Shown here piece after piece: positions 9,414-20,331 of a DNA stretch of 64,000 nt. Location: assembly GCA_002471225.1 (NCBI GenBank), contig DKPO01000036.1, forward strand, positions 1 to 64,000, read 5' to 3'. The DNA is from Porphyromonadaceae bacterium UBA7332 (GTDB lineage Bacteria > Bacteroidota > Bacteroidia > Bacteroidales > UBA7332). Numbering within the stretch: position 1 is the first letter of the stretch; every line of letters begins with the position of its first letter. The notes under the pieces were generated by a model. That model was not told the DNA's origin and searched no databases. It saw nothing but the letters and a program-made list of their open reading frames with translations. The translations under genes and the position numbers were made by a program.

Positions 9414-9447
9414 AAAGAGACTATCCTAAAAATAGGATAGTCTCTTT
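9414..9447 (-). terminator. Terminator of the gyrA-TPR operon
   Basis: A 15-bp perfect stem (9414-9428 with 9433-9447) with an AAAA loop is followed on the minus strand by TTCTTTTTT. It sits 20 bases after the TPR gene stop. Confidence 0.9.
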
Positions 9448-9467
9448 TATGATAAAATAAATAGGAA

Positions 9468-10679
9468 TTATTTATTTAATTCTTGTTCGATAGCATCGTA
9501 TTCTTTAGTCATATCTAATTTATAATAGATAGAACGAAGAACGATCATGTAACTTCTTTCGCTAGGATTTAGCTCGTGAGCTTTTTGGAAAAAAGGAATC
9601 GCTTTTTCGAACATTGGGTTTAATAAAGCTTTTTCAGCTTCATATTTTTTGTTGTCTCTGATTTGAGAAACTTCTTCATCTTTAGCAACAGCCTGGTTGT
9701 AGTAAACACGTCCAATGTTGTTGTAAGTTTCAGCATTGTTTGGATCAACTTTTTCAGCTTGTTGGAAAGCAGCTAAAGCACCTTGAATGTCTTTTTGCTC
9801 TTCAAGAATAGCTCCTTTAACGTTATAATAGTTAGCGTTGTTTGGATCTAATTTGATAGCTTCATCTAAATAAGCGATAGCTTCATTCATTTTACCAGTT
9901 TTAAGATACATGTTGATCAAGTTCTGGATAAAATAAGGTTCGCTGGCATATCTTTTTGCACCTTCTTGTAAAGTGTTGATTAGCTTAGTTGTATCTTTTT
10001 GTTTCTCATACTCGAAACAAAGGAATTGAAGAAGTTCATTTCCTTTATACTCGTCGTTTTTGAAACGCTCAAGAGTTGAGATTGCCAATTCTGAATCTTC
10101 AGATTGAACAGCCATCAAACAAGTATAATATTTAATATCTTTCATCAAAGTGTCTTTTGCCCATTCGATGTCTTTCATCATAGGGTTGTTAGGCAACTCA
10201 GTGTAAGTATTGAATAACTCGTAAGCTTTTTTGTAGTCTTTCTGATCATTAAAGTAAACACCACCATTGATGAAGTTTGGATAAATACTTGTCAGATCAG
10301 CAGTCATTTTCTTCACAAATTTAGGTTTAACTTTCCCTTTTTCGTCAGGAAGTTGATCTAAATCATACGCTTTAGTGTAGTAGTTATACATACTCAATAA
10401 AGAATTGTACATTACTGCATCATTAGCTTGTTGTTGAAGAAGCGTTTTGTTACGTTCTGCTTCAAACTGCTTAAGTTGTACATATCCTGCAACATAGTAA
10501 GTTTTAGCTTCTTTATCAGTTTCAGGATTTTGCATTGCTGCATCAATAAGACTGATTGCTTCACCAAACTTAGGTTTCTCAGCATTTGCTTCAGATAAGG
10601 CACTGCTAACGTTCTTTTTTTGAGCAAAACCAACGCTTGCTACAAGGCAAAGAGTAGCCAATAAAGACACCTTTTTCAT
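9468..10679 (-). CDS. Exported tetratricopeptide repeat protein
   Basis: The 403-residue protein begins with a Sec signal peptide (MKKVSLLATLCLVASVGFAQ, cleavage about residue 19). It contains at least two clear TPR units, near 249-282 (LNMYLKTGKMNEAIAYLDEA-like helices ending KLDPNN) and 283-316 (ending KVDPNN), with a third degenerate one after 317. TPR solenoids mediate protein binding, so a periplasmic scaffold role is likely, but the partner is unknown. It starts 22 bases after gyrA and shares its terminator, so both are probably transcribed together. This is odd for a periplasmic protein but appears to be a stable arrangement. I cannot assign a gene name. Confidence 0.85.
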   Translation of the reverse strand: MKKVSLLATLCLVASVGFAQKKNVSSALSEANAEKPKFGEAISLIDAAMQNPETDKEAKTYYVAGYVQLKQFEAERNKTLLQQQANDAVMYNSLLSMYNYYTKAYDLDQLPDEKGKVKPKFVKKMTADLTSIYPNFINGGVYFNDQKDYKKAYELFNTYTELPNNPMMKDIEWAKDTLMKDIKYYTCLMAVQSEDSELAISTLERFKNDEYKGNELLQFLCFEYEKQKDTTKLINTLQEGAKRYASEPYFIQNLINMYLKTGKMNEAIAYLDEAIKLDPNNANYYNVKGAILEEQKDIQGALAAFQQAEKVDPNNAETYNNIGRVYYNQAVAKDEEVSQIRDNKKYEAEKALLNPMFEKAIPFFQKAHELNPSERSYMIVLRSIYYKLDMTKEYDAIEQELNK

Positions 10680-10701
10680 AGAATATTAATTAGTTATGTT
10701 T

Positions 10702-13419
10702 TTAGAATAATGACATTTGAGACTTTTCGTTTTGATCGTTCTCATTTGAAGTTTCTTCCGAGTGAGTATTATTTTCAGTAGATGGATCAACCGGTTGATC
10801 AATATTAATGTTTTCAACAAACGTTTCCTCATCATCTTCTGTCATAACTTTACATACAGATGCAATCTCATCATTACGCTTTTCAAGGTTAATTAATCGA
10901 ACACCTTGAGTAGCACGGCCCATTACACGAACATCGGCAACTTTTAATCGAATAGTAATACCTGATTTGTTGATAATCATCAAGTCATTGTCGTCTGTTA
11001 CGTTTTTGATGGCAACTAATTTACCTGTTTTATCAGTAATGCTCATTGTTTTAACACCTTTACCACCACGCTTAGTGATACGGTAGTCACTTACAATGCT
11101 TCGTTTACCATAACCTTGTTCTGACACAACCATGATTGTTTCACTGTATCCATCATTTTCTGTAATTTCAACAGATTCAATGATTTCGTTTTCTGTTTCG
11201 ATGATTTCAACTTCTGTTGTTTCTTCGATAACTTCTTCGATATCAGCTTCATTTAAATCATTGTCGTTATAAATAGGTGCAGGTGCAAGACTTTCGATTG
11301 TAATCATACCGATAACCTCATCCTTAAGGTCATCTAATGACATACCTCTTACCCCCGTTGCATTACGGCCCATAACACGCACACCGCTTTCGTGGAAACG
11401 AATAGCACGTCCGTTTTTATTAGCCATAATAACTTCATGATTACCATTTGTCATACGAACCTGGATTACCTGATCGTCTTCACGAAGAGTAATCGCGTTC
11501 ACACCGTTCTGACGAGGGCGAGAGTATGCTTCAAGTAATGTTTTCTTAATAACACCCTGTTTTGTACAGAATAATAAATAATGCTTACTATTGAATTCAG
11601 GATCTTGTAATCCTTTTACACGAATGAACGCATTTACACGATCATCGCTTTCAATATTAAGAAGATTCTGGATAGCACGACCTTTAGCGTTTTTAGTACC
11701 TTCAGGTATTTCATAAACTTTCAGCCAGTAACAACGACCTTTCTGAGTAAAGAATAACATCGTATTGTGCATAGAAGCAGGGTAGATGTATTCAATAAAG
11801 TCTTCGTCACGAGTGCTTCCTCCTTTAGAACCTACACCACCACGATTCTGAGCTCTAAACTCTGTTAATGGAGTACGTTTAATATATCCCATATGAGAAA
11901 TAGTGATTACCATTTCGTCATCAGAATAGAAATCTTCCGGATTAAACTCTTCAGAAGAATAAACAATTTCAGATTTTCTATCGTCTCCGAATTTATTTTT
12001 TACTTCCAGTAATTCATCTTTAATAATGTTCATACATAGAACATCATCCGTAAGAATTCGGTTCAAATATTCAATTAAAGCCTTAATTTCTTCGAATTCT
12101 TTACGTAATTTATCCATCTCAAGACCAGTTAACTGTCTCAGACGCATATCAACAATAGCACGTGATTGTACATCGCTCAATTCGAAACGCTCCATTAAAT
12201 GGGCAATAGCCTCATTTGGTGTAGCAGATTCTTTAATAATGCGAATCACCTCATCAATGTTATTAACCGCAATGATCAATCCTTCAAGGATATGAGCACG
12301 TTTTTCAGCTTCACGAAGTTCGTATTTCGTACGTCTGATAACTACTTCATGGCGATGTTCAACAAAAGCCTGAATCATATCTTTCAGATTCAAAAGACGT
12401 GGACGACCTTTGATCAAAGCGATATTATTAACGCTGAAAGATGTTTGTAACGCACTTTGTTTGAATAATGTATTCAATACAACATTCGAGTTGGCATCTT
12501 TCTTAATATCAATTACGATACGCATACCCTGACGGTCTGATTCGTCATTGATATTAGAAATTCCGTCGATCTTCTTATCATTAACCATATCGGCAATGTT
12601 TTTAATCAGATCGGCTTTATTTACCATATATGGAATTTCAGTCACGACGATTTTTTCACGTCCGTGATCATCCATTTCAATTTCAGCTTTAGCACGCATA
12701 ATAACGCGCCCGCGGCCTGTTTCATAGGCCTCCTTAACTCCGGCATAGCCATAGATATAAGCACCGGTAGGGAAATCAGGAGCCTTGATATAACGCATCA
12801 AGCCAGGAATATCAATTTCTCTGTCTTCAATGAATGCAACTGTAGCATCGATAACTTCAGAAAGGTTATGAGGAGGCATGTTTGTAGCCATACCTACCGC
12901 AATACCTGAAGCACCGTTAACCAATAAGTTAGGAATACGGGTAGGTAAAACTACAGGTTCTTTCAGTGTATCATCAAAGTTTAGTTGGAAATCAACCGTA
13001 TCTTTGTCGATATCACGAAGCATTTCTTCTGCAATTTTGCTTAAACGAGCCTCGGTGTAACGCATTGCTGCAGGGCTATCACCATCAACAGATCCAAAGT
13101 TACCTTGTCCGTCAACAAGTGTGTAGCGTAATGACCAGTCTTGAGCCATACGAACAAGAGCCATATATACAGATGAATCACCGTGAGGGTGGTATTTACC
13201 TAAAACCTCACCGACAATTCTCGCACATTTCTTGTATGGTTTATCGGCAGTATTGCCAAGTTCATTCATCCCAAACAAAACTCTTCGGTGAACGGGTTTA
13301 AAACCGTCCCTAACATCCGGAAGTGCACGAGAAACGATCACCGACATCGAGTAATCGATATAGGCCGTTTTCATCTCGTCTTCGATGTTTATTTTGATAA
13401 TTCTGTCTTGATCAATCAT
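10702..13419 (-). CDS. gyrA: DNA gyrase subunit A
   Basis: GyrA cuts and rejoins DNA in the A2B2 gyrase, introducing negative supercoils. The catalytic tyrosine is Tyr121 in AMRYTEARL. The quinolone-determining region HPHGDSSVY carries Ser82, the wild-type, sensitive-type residue, with Met86 where E. coli has Asp87. In the C-terminal beta-pinwheel the GyrA-box position reads QNRGGVG, and a later blade has KRGGKG at 783-788. A very acidic insertion (about residues 718-754, rich in E, I and T) and an acidic, asparagine-rich tail extend it to 905 residues. The supercoiling-type C-terminus favours GyrA over ParC. A TPR-protein gene follows in the same transcript. Confidence 0.95.
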   Translation of the reverse strand: MIDQDRIIKINIEDEMKTAYIDYSMSVIVSRALPDVRDGFKPVHRRVLFGMNELGNTADKPYKKCARIVGEVLGKYHPHGDSSVYMALVRMAQDWSLRYTLVDGQGNFGSVDGDSPAAMRYTEARLSKIAEEMLRDIDKDTVDFQLNFDDTLKEPVVLPTRIPNLLVNGASGIAVGMATNMPPHNLSEVIDATVAFIEDREIDIPGLMRYIKAPDFPTGAYIYGYAGVKEAYETGRGRVIMRAKAEIEMDDHGREKIVVTEIPYMVNKADLIKNIADMVNDKKIDGISNINDESDRQGMRIVIDIKKDANSNVVLNTLFKQSALQTSFSVNNIALIKGRPRLLNLKDMIQAFVEHRHEVVIRRTKYELREAEKRAHILEGLIIAVNNIDEVIRIIKESATPNEAIAHLMERFELSDVQSRAIVDMRLRQLTGLEMDKLRKEFEEIKALIEYLNRILTDDVLCMNIIKDELLEVKNKFGDDRKSEIVYSSEEFNPEDFYSDDEMVITISHMGYIKRTPLTEFRAQNRGGVGSKGGSTRDEDFIEYIYPASMHNTMLFFTQKGRCYWLKVYEIPEGTKNAKGRAIQNLLNIESDDRVNAFIRVKGLQDPEFNSKHYLLFCTKQGVIKKTLLEAYSRPRQNGVNAITLREDDQVIQVRMTNGNHEVIMANKNGRAIRFHESGVRVMGRNATGVRGMSLDDLKDEVIGMITIESLAPAPIYNDNDLNEADIEEVIEETTEVEIIETENEIIESVEITENDGYSETIMVVSEQGYGKRSIVSDYRITKRGGKGVKTMSITDKTGKLVAIKNVTDDNDLMIINKSGITIRLKVADVRVMGRATQGVRLINLEKRNDEIASVCKVMTEDDEETFVENINIDQPVDPSTENNTHSEETSNENDQNEKSQMSLF

Positions 13420-13674
13420 TTATGTTTGTAATTTGTATTTACGATATTCGAGTCTATTTTATTTACCTATAAAATAGTGCACTAAATTACTACTTTTAAT
13501 TGAAGTACGAAATAAGATTGTTAAAAAAACGTCTTTGGGACAATAAATAAATACGCCTGAATATGCGATATATAGAGAGATAGGAGAGGTTTGAAGAAAA
13601 AATGAATTCGTAATATATGATTAAAAAATATTGATAAAGAAATAGATATAAGTAATTATAGCCAAAATAAAAGA

Positions 13675-13703
13675 AAGAGGTACCACAAATTGTGATACCT
13701 CTT
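13675..13703 (-). terminator. Terminator of lon
   Basis: A 14-bp stem with one mismatch or wobble (13675-13688 with 13690-13703) lies just after the lon stop. An A-rich stretch upstream becomes a U-rich tail on the minus strand. Confidence 0.75.
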
Positions 13704-13709
13704 CTAGTA

Positions 13710-16169
13710 TTATTCGATGACTAAAGCATCTTTTACTTTTTCTTTCAATAAAGCAATTTCGAAAACTTCGCGAATATCGGAAACGAAATGGAATGTCAAT
13801 CCTTTCAGATATATTTCATTGATTTCCAGAATATTTTTTCTGTTTTCTGTGCTTAAGATAATTTCTTTAATTCCGGCACGTTTAGCAGCAAGTATTTTCT
13901 CCTTGATACCTCCAACCGGTAAAACCTTACCACGTAAAGTTATTTCTCCAGTCATAGCCAGTTCTTTTTTCACTTTACGCTGAGTGAAAGCAGAAGCTAA
14001 AGCGGTAGCCATAGTAATACCGGCCGATGGCCCGTCTTTAGGTATAGCTCCTTCCGGTACGTGAATATGTATGTTCCAGTTTTCAAAAGCCGTTTCAGGA
14101 ATGTTTAAAATCTGAGCATGACATTTTAGGTATTCGAGTGCCAACATGGCAGATTCTTTCATTACGTCACCTAAATTACCTGTCAATGTCAGTTTTCCAC
14201 CTTTACCTTTACTTAAGCTGGATTCTATAAATAGAATTTCGCCTCCGACAGCTGTCCATGCAAGACCGGTAACTACACCTGCGTAATCATTATTCTGATA
14301 ACGGTCACGAGTATACTCCTCAATTCCTAAGAACTTCTCTACGTCAGCAGGAGTGACTGTATAGCCTTTCAAATCACCTTTCGTTTCGGTAGCCTGAATT
14401 GCTAATCGACGCATTATCTTGGCAATTTTCTTTTCAAGTTCACGAACACCTGATTCACGTGTATAGCTATCAACGATTTTCTCAATAACAGGTTTTGGAA
14501 ATTTTGCGCTGTTTTTTACTAAACCGTGATTTTCCATTTCTTTAGGGATCAAATGCTTACGAGCGATCTCAACCTTTTCTTCAAGAATATAACCACTAAC
14601 ATCAATTAGCTCCATACGGTCTAAAAGAGGACGAGGTATATCATTGATATTATTTGCAGTTGCAATAAACATGACTTTAGACAAATCAACATCTATATCC
14701 AGAAAGTTGTCATGGAATGTATTGTTTTGCTCCGGATCCAATACTTCAAGTAAGGCTGCTGAAGGATCTCCTTTTATACCACTACCCATTTTATCAATCT
14801 CATCAAGAATGAATACAGGATTGGCTGAACCAGCCTTGATCAGATTTTGAACAATACGTCCAGGCATAGCACCTATGTAAGTACGACGATGTCCGCGAAT
14901 CTCAGCCTCGTCATTAAGTCCTCCTAATGACATACGAATATATTTACGTTTCATTGCTGAAGCGATAGATTTTCCTAATGAAGTTTTACCAACTCCGGGA
15001 GGGCCATAAAGACACAAGATAGGGGATTTCATATCGCCTTTTAACTGTAATACAGCTAAATATTCTATGATACGTTCTTTTACTTTTTCAAGTCCGAAGT
15101 GATCTTTATCCAGGATTTTTTTCGCTTGATTTGTGCTAAATCTATCGTTCGTAAATTCATTCCAGGGAATATTCAGAATTGTTTGTAGATAATTCACCTG
15201 TACGGAATAATCCGGAGATTGAGGGTGAAGTCTCTCAAGTTTACGCAATTCTTTTCCGAATATTTCAGCTACTTCAGGCGACCATTTCTTAGAAAGAGAT
15301 TTCATGCGCAACTCACGAATATCTTGCTCATTCATGCTTCCGCCCAACTCCTCCTGAATATTTTTCATTTGCTGTTGCAAGAAATATTCACGTTGTTGCT
15401 GACTTAAATCCTCACGAGCTTTGTTTTGAATACGAGCTTTAATTTCAAGCATCTGCATTTCGCGATTAAGGATTTTAATCAGATCGTATGTCCGCTCTTT
15501 TACATCATTCAAAACCAACAAAGTTTGTTTCTCTGAAACTTCGATCGGAATATTTGAACAAATAAAATTAATCAAATGAAGAGGATGAGTTATATTTTTG
15601 ATCGCAACAATTGCTTCCTTCGGCATATCCTGCTGGGTACGTATCATTTTGATCGTCATATCCTTGACAGTAGATGCTAAAGCCTCAAACTCCTGATCGT
15701 CAGATGTCGGGATAACTTCGTTAAGAAGTACACCCTCTCCGATAAGATAAGGCTCATTTGTATGAATTGCATTCAACTCAAAACGTTTTTTCCCTTGAAG
15801 AATAACGGTAGTTGTTTTGTCAGGCAGATCAAATATTCGAACGACTTCAGCTATAACCCCGGTAGCATAAAGGTCCTTAAAGTCCGGATCTTCAAGCTCC
15901 TCATTGATTTGAGTTACGACACCGATTAATTTCTTTTTCTTGTATGCTTCTTTAATTAAACGCAGAGATTTGTCACGACCTACACTTACAGGCAAAGCCA
16001 CAGTAGGAAACATTACCATATTACGCAATGCTAGAATAGGAATATTCTTTTCGTCAATCTCAATATTGTCAAAATTGTTATCTAATTCTATTTCAGTAAA
16101 TATTGGCATAATTATATCTTGTGTATCATCAAATTCATTATCGTCTATAAATTCTAGTTCCATTGTCAT
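13710..16169 (-). CDS. lon: ATP-dependent protease La (Lon)
   Basis: This 819-residue LonA-type protease has an N-terminal substrate-binding domain (about 43-240), a coiled coil (240-300), an AAA+ module with Walker A GPPGVGKT at 389-396, and a C-terminal serine protease domain. The catalytic dyad is Ser715 in KDGPSAG and Lys758 in GGIKEKILAA. It degrades misfolded and short-lived regulatory proteins in the cytoplasm. An acidic leader of about 40 residues precedes the conserved LPILALRNMVMFP segment, as in other Bacteroidales Lon. It is a single-gene unit, divergent from trmN6, from which it is separated by 97 bases. It is not next to clpX, unlike in E. coli. Confidence 0.97.
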   Translation of the reverse strand: MTMELEFIDDNEFDDTQDIIMPIFTEIELDNNFDNIEIDEKNIPILALRNMVMFPTVALPVSVGRDKSLRLIKEAYKKKKLIGVVTQINEELEDPDFKDLYATGVIAEVVRIFDLPDKTTTVILQGKKRFELNAIHTNEPYLIGEGVLLNEVIPTSDDQEFEALASTVKDMTIKMIRTQQDMPKEAIVAIKNITHPLHLINFICSNIPIEVSEKQTLLVLNDVKERTYDLIKILNREMQMLEIKARIQNKAREDLSQQQREYFLQQQMKNIQEELGGSMNEQDIRELRMKSLSKKWSPEVAEIFGKELRKLERLHPQSPDYSVQVNYLQTILNIPWNEFTNDRFSTNQAKKILDKDHFGLEKVKERIIEYLAVLQLKGDMKSPILCLYGPPGVGKTSLGKSIASAMKRKYIRMSLGGLNDEAEIRGHRRTYIGAMPGRIVQNLIKAGSANPVFILDEIDKMGSGIKGDPSAALLEVLDPEQNNTFHDNFLDIDVDLSKVMFIATANNINDIPRPLLDRMELIDVSGYILEEKVEIARKHLIPKEMENHGLVKNSAKFPKPVIEKIVDSYTRESGVRELEKKIAKIMRRLAIQATETKGDLKGYTVTPADVEKFLGIEEYTRDRYQNNDYAGVVTGLAWTAVGGEILFIESSLSKGKGGKLTLTGNLGDVMKESAMLALEYLKCHAQILNIPETAFENWNIHIHVPEGAIPKDGPSAGITMATALASAFTQRKVKKELAMTGEITLRGKVLPVGGIKEKILAAKRAGIKEIILSTENRKNILEINEIYLKGLTFHFVSDIREVFEIALLKEKVKDALVIE

Positions 16170-16266
16170 AAAATTACTAGTTTATAACTTAAATAGTTAA
16201 TTCAAAATTATACAAGAGTTGTGCCAAAGCTGTGTATATTTGCATAAAACTTCAAACTAACTCAAA

Positions 16267-16986
16267 ATGTCTAAAGATTATTTCGAATTTAAACAGTTTA
16301 AAGTGTTTCACGGGCAATGTGCAATGAAGGTTGGAACGGATGCAGTGCTCATTGGAGCCTGGACTCAAACAACACATACAGATAAGTCAATCCTGGATAT
16401 TGGAACAGGCAGTGGTATTATTTCATTAATGCTTGCTCAAAAAACGGATGAGACACAAATAGACGCTATAGATATCGATGAATCCGCATTCCATCAGGCA
16501 AAAATCAATTTTGAAAACTCGCCATGGAGCAATCGTCTTCATGCCTGTTTGATAGACTTCACACAACAGGATAATGGAGATTTGCGTAAAGAATATGACT
16601 TAATAGTATCTAATCCGCCTTATTTTACAAATGGTGTTCTTGCTCCTTGCAATAAACGCAGCACAGCCAGACATGTAAACTCTCTAAATTACCAACAACT
16701 ATTTAAAGGGGTTGTTCATTTTCTATCTAAAAACGGGCGTTTTACATTAATTTTGCCTGTGGAGGCAGAAAAGGATATCGAAGAGCTGGCATTTTCCTGT
16801 AACTTACATATAACTCGAAAGTGTTTTGTTTGTCCTAAGCCTGATGGAGTTGTAAAACGAATAATGTGGGAATTTTCAAAACAAAAGGGTCAAATGAAAG
16901 AAGAACATCTTACAATTGAACTTTCCAGACATATATATTCACCAGAATACATTGCATTGACTAAAGATTTCTATCTGAAAATGTAG
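16267..16986 (+). CDS. trmN6: tRNA1(Val) adenine(37)-N6-methyltransferase
   Basis: The 239-residue protein is a Rossmann-fold SAM methyltransferase of the YfiC/TrmN6 type. The SAM-binding motif DIGTGSG is at 44-50. The adenine-N6 signature NPPY is at 116-119, followed by F as in the family (SNPPYF). The early FKQFKVFHGQCAMKVGTDAVLIG segment is also typical and separates it from DNA methyltransferases. The enzyme modifies A37 next to the anticodon of tRNA-Val. The gene stands alone and reads divergently from lon. Specificity for tRNA-Val is taken from the family, not seen directly. Confidence 0.85.
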   Translation: MSKDYFEFKQFKVFHGQCAMKVGTDAVLIGAWTQTTHTDKSILDIGTGSGIISLMLAQKTDETQIDAIDIDESAFHQAKINFENSPWSNRLHACLIDFTQQDNGDLRKEYDLIVSNPPYFTNGVLAPCNKRSTARHVNSLNYQQLFKGVVHFLSKNGRFTLILPVEAEKDIEELAFSCNLHITRKCFVCPKPDGVVKRIMWEFSKQKGQMKEEHLTIELSRHIYSPEYIALTKDFYLKM

Positions 16987-17189
16987 TGAATTATTTATCG
17001 TTGTTTATTGCTCCTTATAATTGAAAATATGGTAATTATTATAATTAATTTATTCATGTATAGCAGATAATATATACTGTGATAGTTGTCGCTATTCAAA
17101 GCACAAAACTCCGGGTAAAAGTTATAGGCAGATGGATGCATTAAAGATCAAAGAGATAAGGATCCTTTGGGTAGAATAAATAATTCGCT

Positions 17190-18779
17190 TTAAACCATAT
17201 CATCTCCGGCTTTTACCTGTTTAACTTTTAATGTTCGATGGAAAGGTATGAACCGTGCCACAATCATTATAATAATTGATACAATAAGTGTCCATCCAAA
17301 TAGCTCTTTCATTGCAATTAATGAAGCTTGCGGAGCAATAATTGAATACATTTTTTTAGTTGCTGTTATGGCAGCATCATCATAGCTATTCCCACTATTT
17401 AACGCATTTGAAAGATAATTATTGAATAAATCTCCTGATCTCACTGATACAGAATCTAATTGTTCACTCAAATGCTGGATATACTTGATTTGTTTCCGGT
17501 AAAGCATATTCGAAAAAAAAGAAGATGCTACAACAGGAGCTATGACTGATCTGATACTAACGATAAAAAAGGCATTGTGAATAGTATACTTGGGAGCCAG
17601 ATCTTCAACAGCATATACACCAAATGCTATAAATATAATAATCATACCTATCCCTCTGAAAAACATAGGCAAAAATAAGTATTCATACCGACCATCAGGC
17701 ATCAAACCAAAATATAGTAAGGCCAGATATATATTTAAGCTTGCCATGCCCCAAAAAATGAGTGTTCTGAATCGAAATATCTGAAGCTTGAACCACCAGT
17801 AACAGATAACAGCTCCGAGAATAAATCCCGGAATACAGAATAAATTCAAAGCATTTGATTTAACATTATTGACTCCTATAATATTTGTAGCATAACTGTT
17901 TACTAAAGTATTACTTGATATAACAAACATTGCTATAAACATAAATCCGTATGATATTAAAGGCTTCCCGAGTTTCAGAACATTTAGGTCTATGTAGGGA
18001 GCTTTCCTGTTTTTCTCGTGATAAAAGAATAAAAACAAAATTATTGGAATCAATAAAAAAGAACATGTGATATATGGAGATGAAAACCAATCATCCATTT
18101 TGCCATACAGGCAGATATAGATAAATAATAGTAATATAAAATCCATGAATAACAAGCTCCTCCAATCAATAAACTTGAAAGGAATCTTTACGGGCTTATT
18201 TTCAAATCGCATAGTGATAAGAATCATTCCTGAGGCAATCAATAGCATTATGATAGCTATATAATACATGTATTGCCATTGAAAACTGTAGGCGATCAAA
18301 GACGTTATTAATAATGCAAGTTGACTACAGCCATAGACCATAGGATAAAAATAAGAATAAAAGTTACTCCTGATGTTACCGGGACTAAGAAAAGGACGTA
18401 TTAGCACTATAAGTTCCAGCATCATGAAAGCTTTAAGAAAGCCAATAAAAAATGAGGCTCCAATGATGACAGCAATAGTTGTCGCATGAAGGCAGACAAA
18501 GCTAAGAAGTAATTGAAGAAATATATCAATCAATAATATCGATTTGGTAGATAATACGCTTCTTACACGTGATGCCATTGGATATGTAGCTATCATCCCC
18601 GCAGTAGTTGCATAATATGCCATACTTATATCTTCTCTCAATACACTGAGTGATCCTGAGATATCAATACTTGATCCTGTATAAGCACCATTCAAAATCA
18701 ATGTAGTAATTAAAAGGACGAGTACAGTAAGAAATCTGCACCAATAGGGGAGACCCGGTCTGAAAATATCATTATGCAT
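17190..18779 (-). CDS. MFS drug efflux permease, EmrB/DHA2-like
   Basis: The 529-residue protein is almost entirely hydrophobic, with about 14 predicted transmembrane helices, as expected for the DHA2 drug:proton antiporters. The MFS loop is diverged: between helices 2 and 3 it reads MASRVRSVLSTKS. It is preceded by only 15 bases by a HlyD-type adaptor and by a MarR repressor, the classic MarR-EmrA-EmrB layout. The predicted role is proton-driven extrusion of a toxic, probably amphipathic or phenolic, compound across the inner membrane, handing over to an outer-membrane TolC protein encoded elsewhere. No TolC gene is visible next to it. The substrate cannot be deduced. Confidence 0.85.
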   Translation of the reverse strand: MHNDIFRPGLPYWCRFLTVLVLLITTLILNGAYTGSSIDISGSLSVLREDISMAYYATTAGMIATYPMASRVRSVLSTKSILLIDIFLQLLLSFVCLHATTIAVIIGASFFIGFLKAFMMLELIVLIRPFLSPGNIRSNFYSYFYPMVYGCSQLALLITSLIAYSFQWQYMYYIAIIMLLIASGMILITMRFENKPVKIPFKFIDWRSLLFMDFILLLFIYICLYGKMDDWFSSPYITCSFLLIPIILFLFFYHEKNRKAPYIDLNVLKLGKPLISYGFMFIAMFVISSNTLVNSYATNIIGVNNVKSNALNLFCIPGFILGAVICYWWFKLQIFRFRTLIFWGMASLNIYLALLYFGLMPDGRYEYLFLPMFFRGIGMIIIFIAFGVYAVEDLAPKYTIHNAFFIVSIRSVIAPVVASSFFSNMLYRKQIKYIQHLSEQLDSVSVRSGDLFNNYLSNALNSGNSYDDAAITATKKMYSIIAPQASLIAMKELFGWTLIVSIIIMIVARFIPFHRTLKVKQVKAGDDMV

Positions 18780-18794
18780 AAGAATATTCTTATT

Positions 18795-19862
18795 TTAATT
18801 TTTAGCCTCGACAATCACCATCATACCAGCTTTGATCTGTTCTGAATCTTCAGGGGATAGGTTTTCAAAGTCTATTCTGACAGGAATGCGCTGTTGTACC
18901 TTAACGAAGTTACCTGCAGAATTATCGACAGGGAGCAAAGAATACTTTGACCCTGTTGCTTCCGAAATAGCAGTAATCCTACCACTAAAGATCTTGTCTT
19001 TGATAGCATCTATCTTAATATCAACTACCTGATTAATGTGCAGATCAGCTATTTGAGTTTCTTTGTAATTGGCCGTAACCCATTTATTGGAAGGGTCTAT
19101 CAGATTAGTTATTGTTTGTCCGGCTTGTATTAATTGTCCGGTTTCGCAAGTCCTGCGTCCTGTATAACCAGATCGTGGAGCTATAATAGTTGTATAGGAT
19201 AAATTGAGTTTAGCCATTTCAAGTTCAGCTGCTTTTTGAGCAATGACTGCTTTTTGCAACGATATTTCCTTTTTAATCTCTTCAACAGTATATTGTTTTG
19301 ATACTTTCAACATTTTCAACGATTCGCTCTTAGCTAAAGACGCCTTTATATCAGCTACACTTTGTTCGTATTCTTGTTTAGAAACAGCATTTTGGTCATA
19401 TAGAAGTTTATAACGGTGGGCTTTATTATTAAGACTTTGACTCCAGGCTTCATTTTCAGTAATATTTGCTTCGGCCACGGCGATATTACTTTGTGCTGAC
19501 ATCAATGATGCCTGGATTCCATCGAGTTTTGCGATAGCTTGAGCCAGAAAGGCTTCAGCTTCCAATACTTTAATCTTATATTCTGATGAATCTATTACGA
19601 GCAGAGTATCGCCTTTATGTACATAACTGTGCTCGATAAAATTGATTTGACTAATGTAGCCGCTAATGCGGGTATTTATGGGTGATATATACTGATCTAC
19701 ATATGCATCGTCAGTAATCTCATAATGCATATATCTCCAAAGCGCTCTGCCACCCCATATGATGCCGGTTATGATCAATATTAAGCCTATAGTATTGAGG
19801 AGTATATTACGTATTTTCTGTTTTTTGAGAAGAGTTCTCTTTGTGTGATGATCCGATTGCAT
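18795..19862 (-). CDS. HlyD/EmrA-family membrane fusion protein
   Basis: This 355-residue periplasmic adaptor has one N-terminal transmembrane helix (about residues 17-37). A first lipoyl half-domain follows (YVDQYISPINTRISGYI), then a long coiled coil (about 95-210, rich in A, K, E and Q), the second lipoyl half (SYTTIIAPRSGYTGRR) and a beta-barrel region. It connects the inner-membrane MFS pump to an outer-membrane channel. The gene lies between the MarR gene (7 bases) and the pump gene (15 bases), so all three form one operon. The family assignment is secure. EmrA is the best functional analogue, though the symbol is not assigned because the substrate is unknown. Confidence 0.9.
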   Translation of the reverse strand: MQSDHHTKRTLLKKQKIRNILLNTIGLILIITGIIWGGRALWRYMHYEITDDAYVDQYISPINTRISGYISQINFIEHSYVHKGDTLLVIDSSEYKIKVLEAEAFLAQAIAKLDGIQASLMSAQSNIAVAEANITENEAWSQSLNNKAHRYKLLYDQNAVSKQEYEQSVADIKASLAKSESLKMLKVSKQYTVEEIKKEISLQKAVIAQKAAELEMAKLNLSYTTIIAPRSGYTGRRTCETGQLIQAGQTITNLIDPSNKWVTANYKETQIADLHINQVVDIKIDAIKDKIFSGRITAISEATGSKYSLLPVDNSAGNFVKVQQRIPVRIDFENLSPEDSEQIKAGMMVIVEAKN

Positions 19863-19869
19863 AAATTAA

Positions 19870-20310
19870 TTATTTCAGTTTATTTATAATATCGTCTAGT
19901 TTGATTAGTTCGGCATACATATTATCGATATCTGATTCGTTCAAGTCGATAGATAATTCTTTATAAATCTCTCTTATAGCAGGATAAAATATTGATTTCA
20001 ATTCCAATCCGCTATCTGTTACGAGCAAGATTTTATTACGCTTATCGGATTTATCTTCTTTACGGCTGATAAGATTCCTTTTTTCGAGATTATTTAATAC
20101 ATAACTTAAACTTGATTTATCTTTAAGTAAACGGCGGGATAATTCTTGCTGGTTGATACCATCTTCTTGCCATAGTTTGACCATAACCTGAAGCATTTCG
20201 AACGTCAGGTCTAATTTCATAGTGTTTAACTTGCTCTGGACCTTTGCCTTAAAGGAGTTCTGGACTTTAATGATTTGCATTAATAAGAGTCTCACTTTTT
20301 CTATTTCCAT
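19870..20310 (-). CDS. MarR-family transcriptional repressor
   Basis: I place the start at the ATG at 20310 (146 residues, MEIEKVRLLL). A longer frame reaches a TTG at 20361, but that TTG is the -33 promoter element, so the extension would not be transcribed. The protein has the MarR winged helix: a recognition region INQQELSRRLLKDKSSLSYVLNNLEKRNLISRKED-like in the middle (about residues 55-90, quoted only by outline) and dimerisation helices at both ends. It is the first gene of the efflux operon and very likely represses it through the large palindrome just upstream, releasing on binding a toxic ligand. Repression is inferred from layout. Confidence 0.9.
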   Translation of the reverse strand: MEIEKVRLLLMQIIKVQNSFKAKVQSKLNTMKLDLTFEMLQVMVKLWQEDGINQQELSRRLLKDKSSLSYVLNNLEKRNLISRKEDKSDKRNKILLVTDSGLELKSIFYPAIREIYKELSIDLNESDIDNMYAELIKLDDIINKLK

Positions 20311-20331
20311 GATTGTAATATTTATGAAATG

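Noticed and set aside
10702..13419. ParC rather than GyrA
   Set aside because: The pinwheel with GyrA-box-like motifs and full-length C-terminus fits GyrA better, although parE or gyrB is not adjacent to decide.
13420..13674. Small gene between gyrA and lon
   Set aside because: No open frame with a start and plausible composition was seen in the AT-rich gap.
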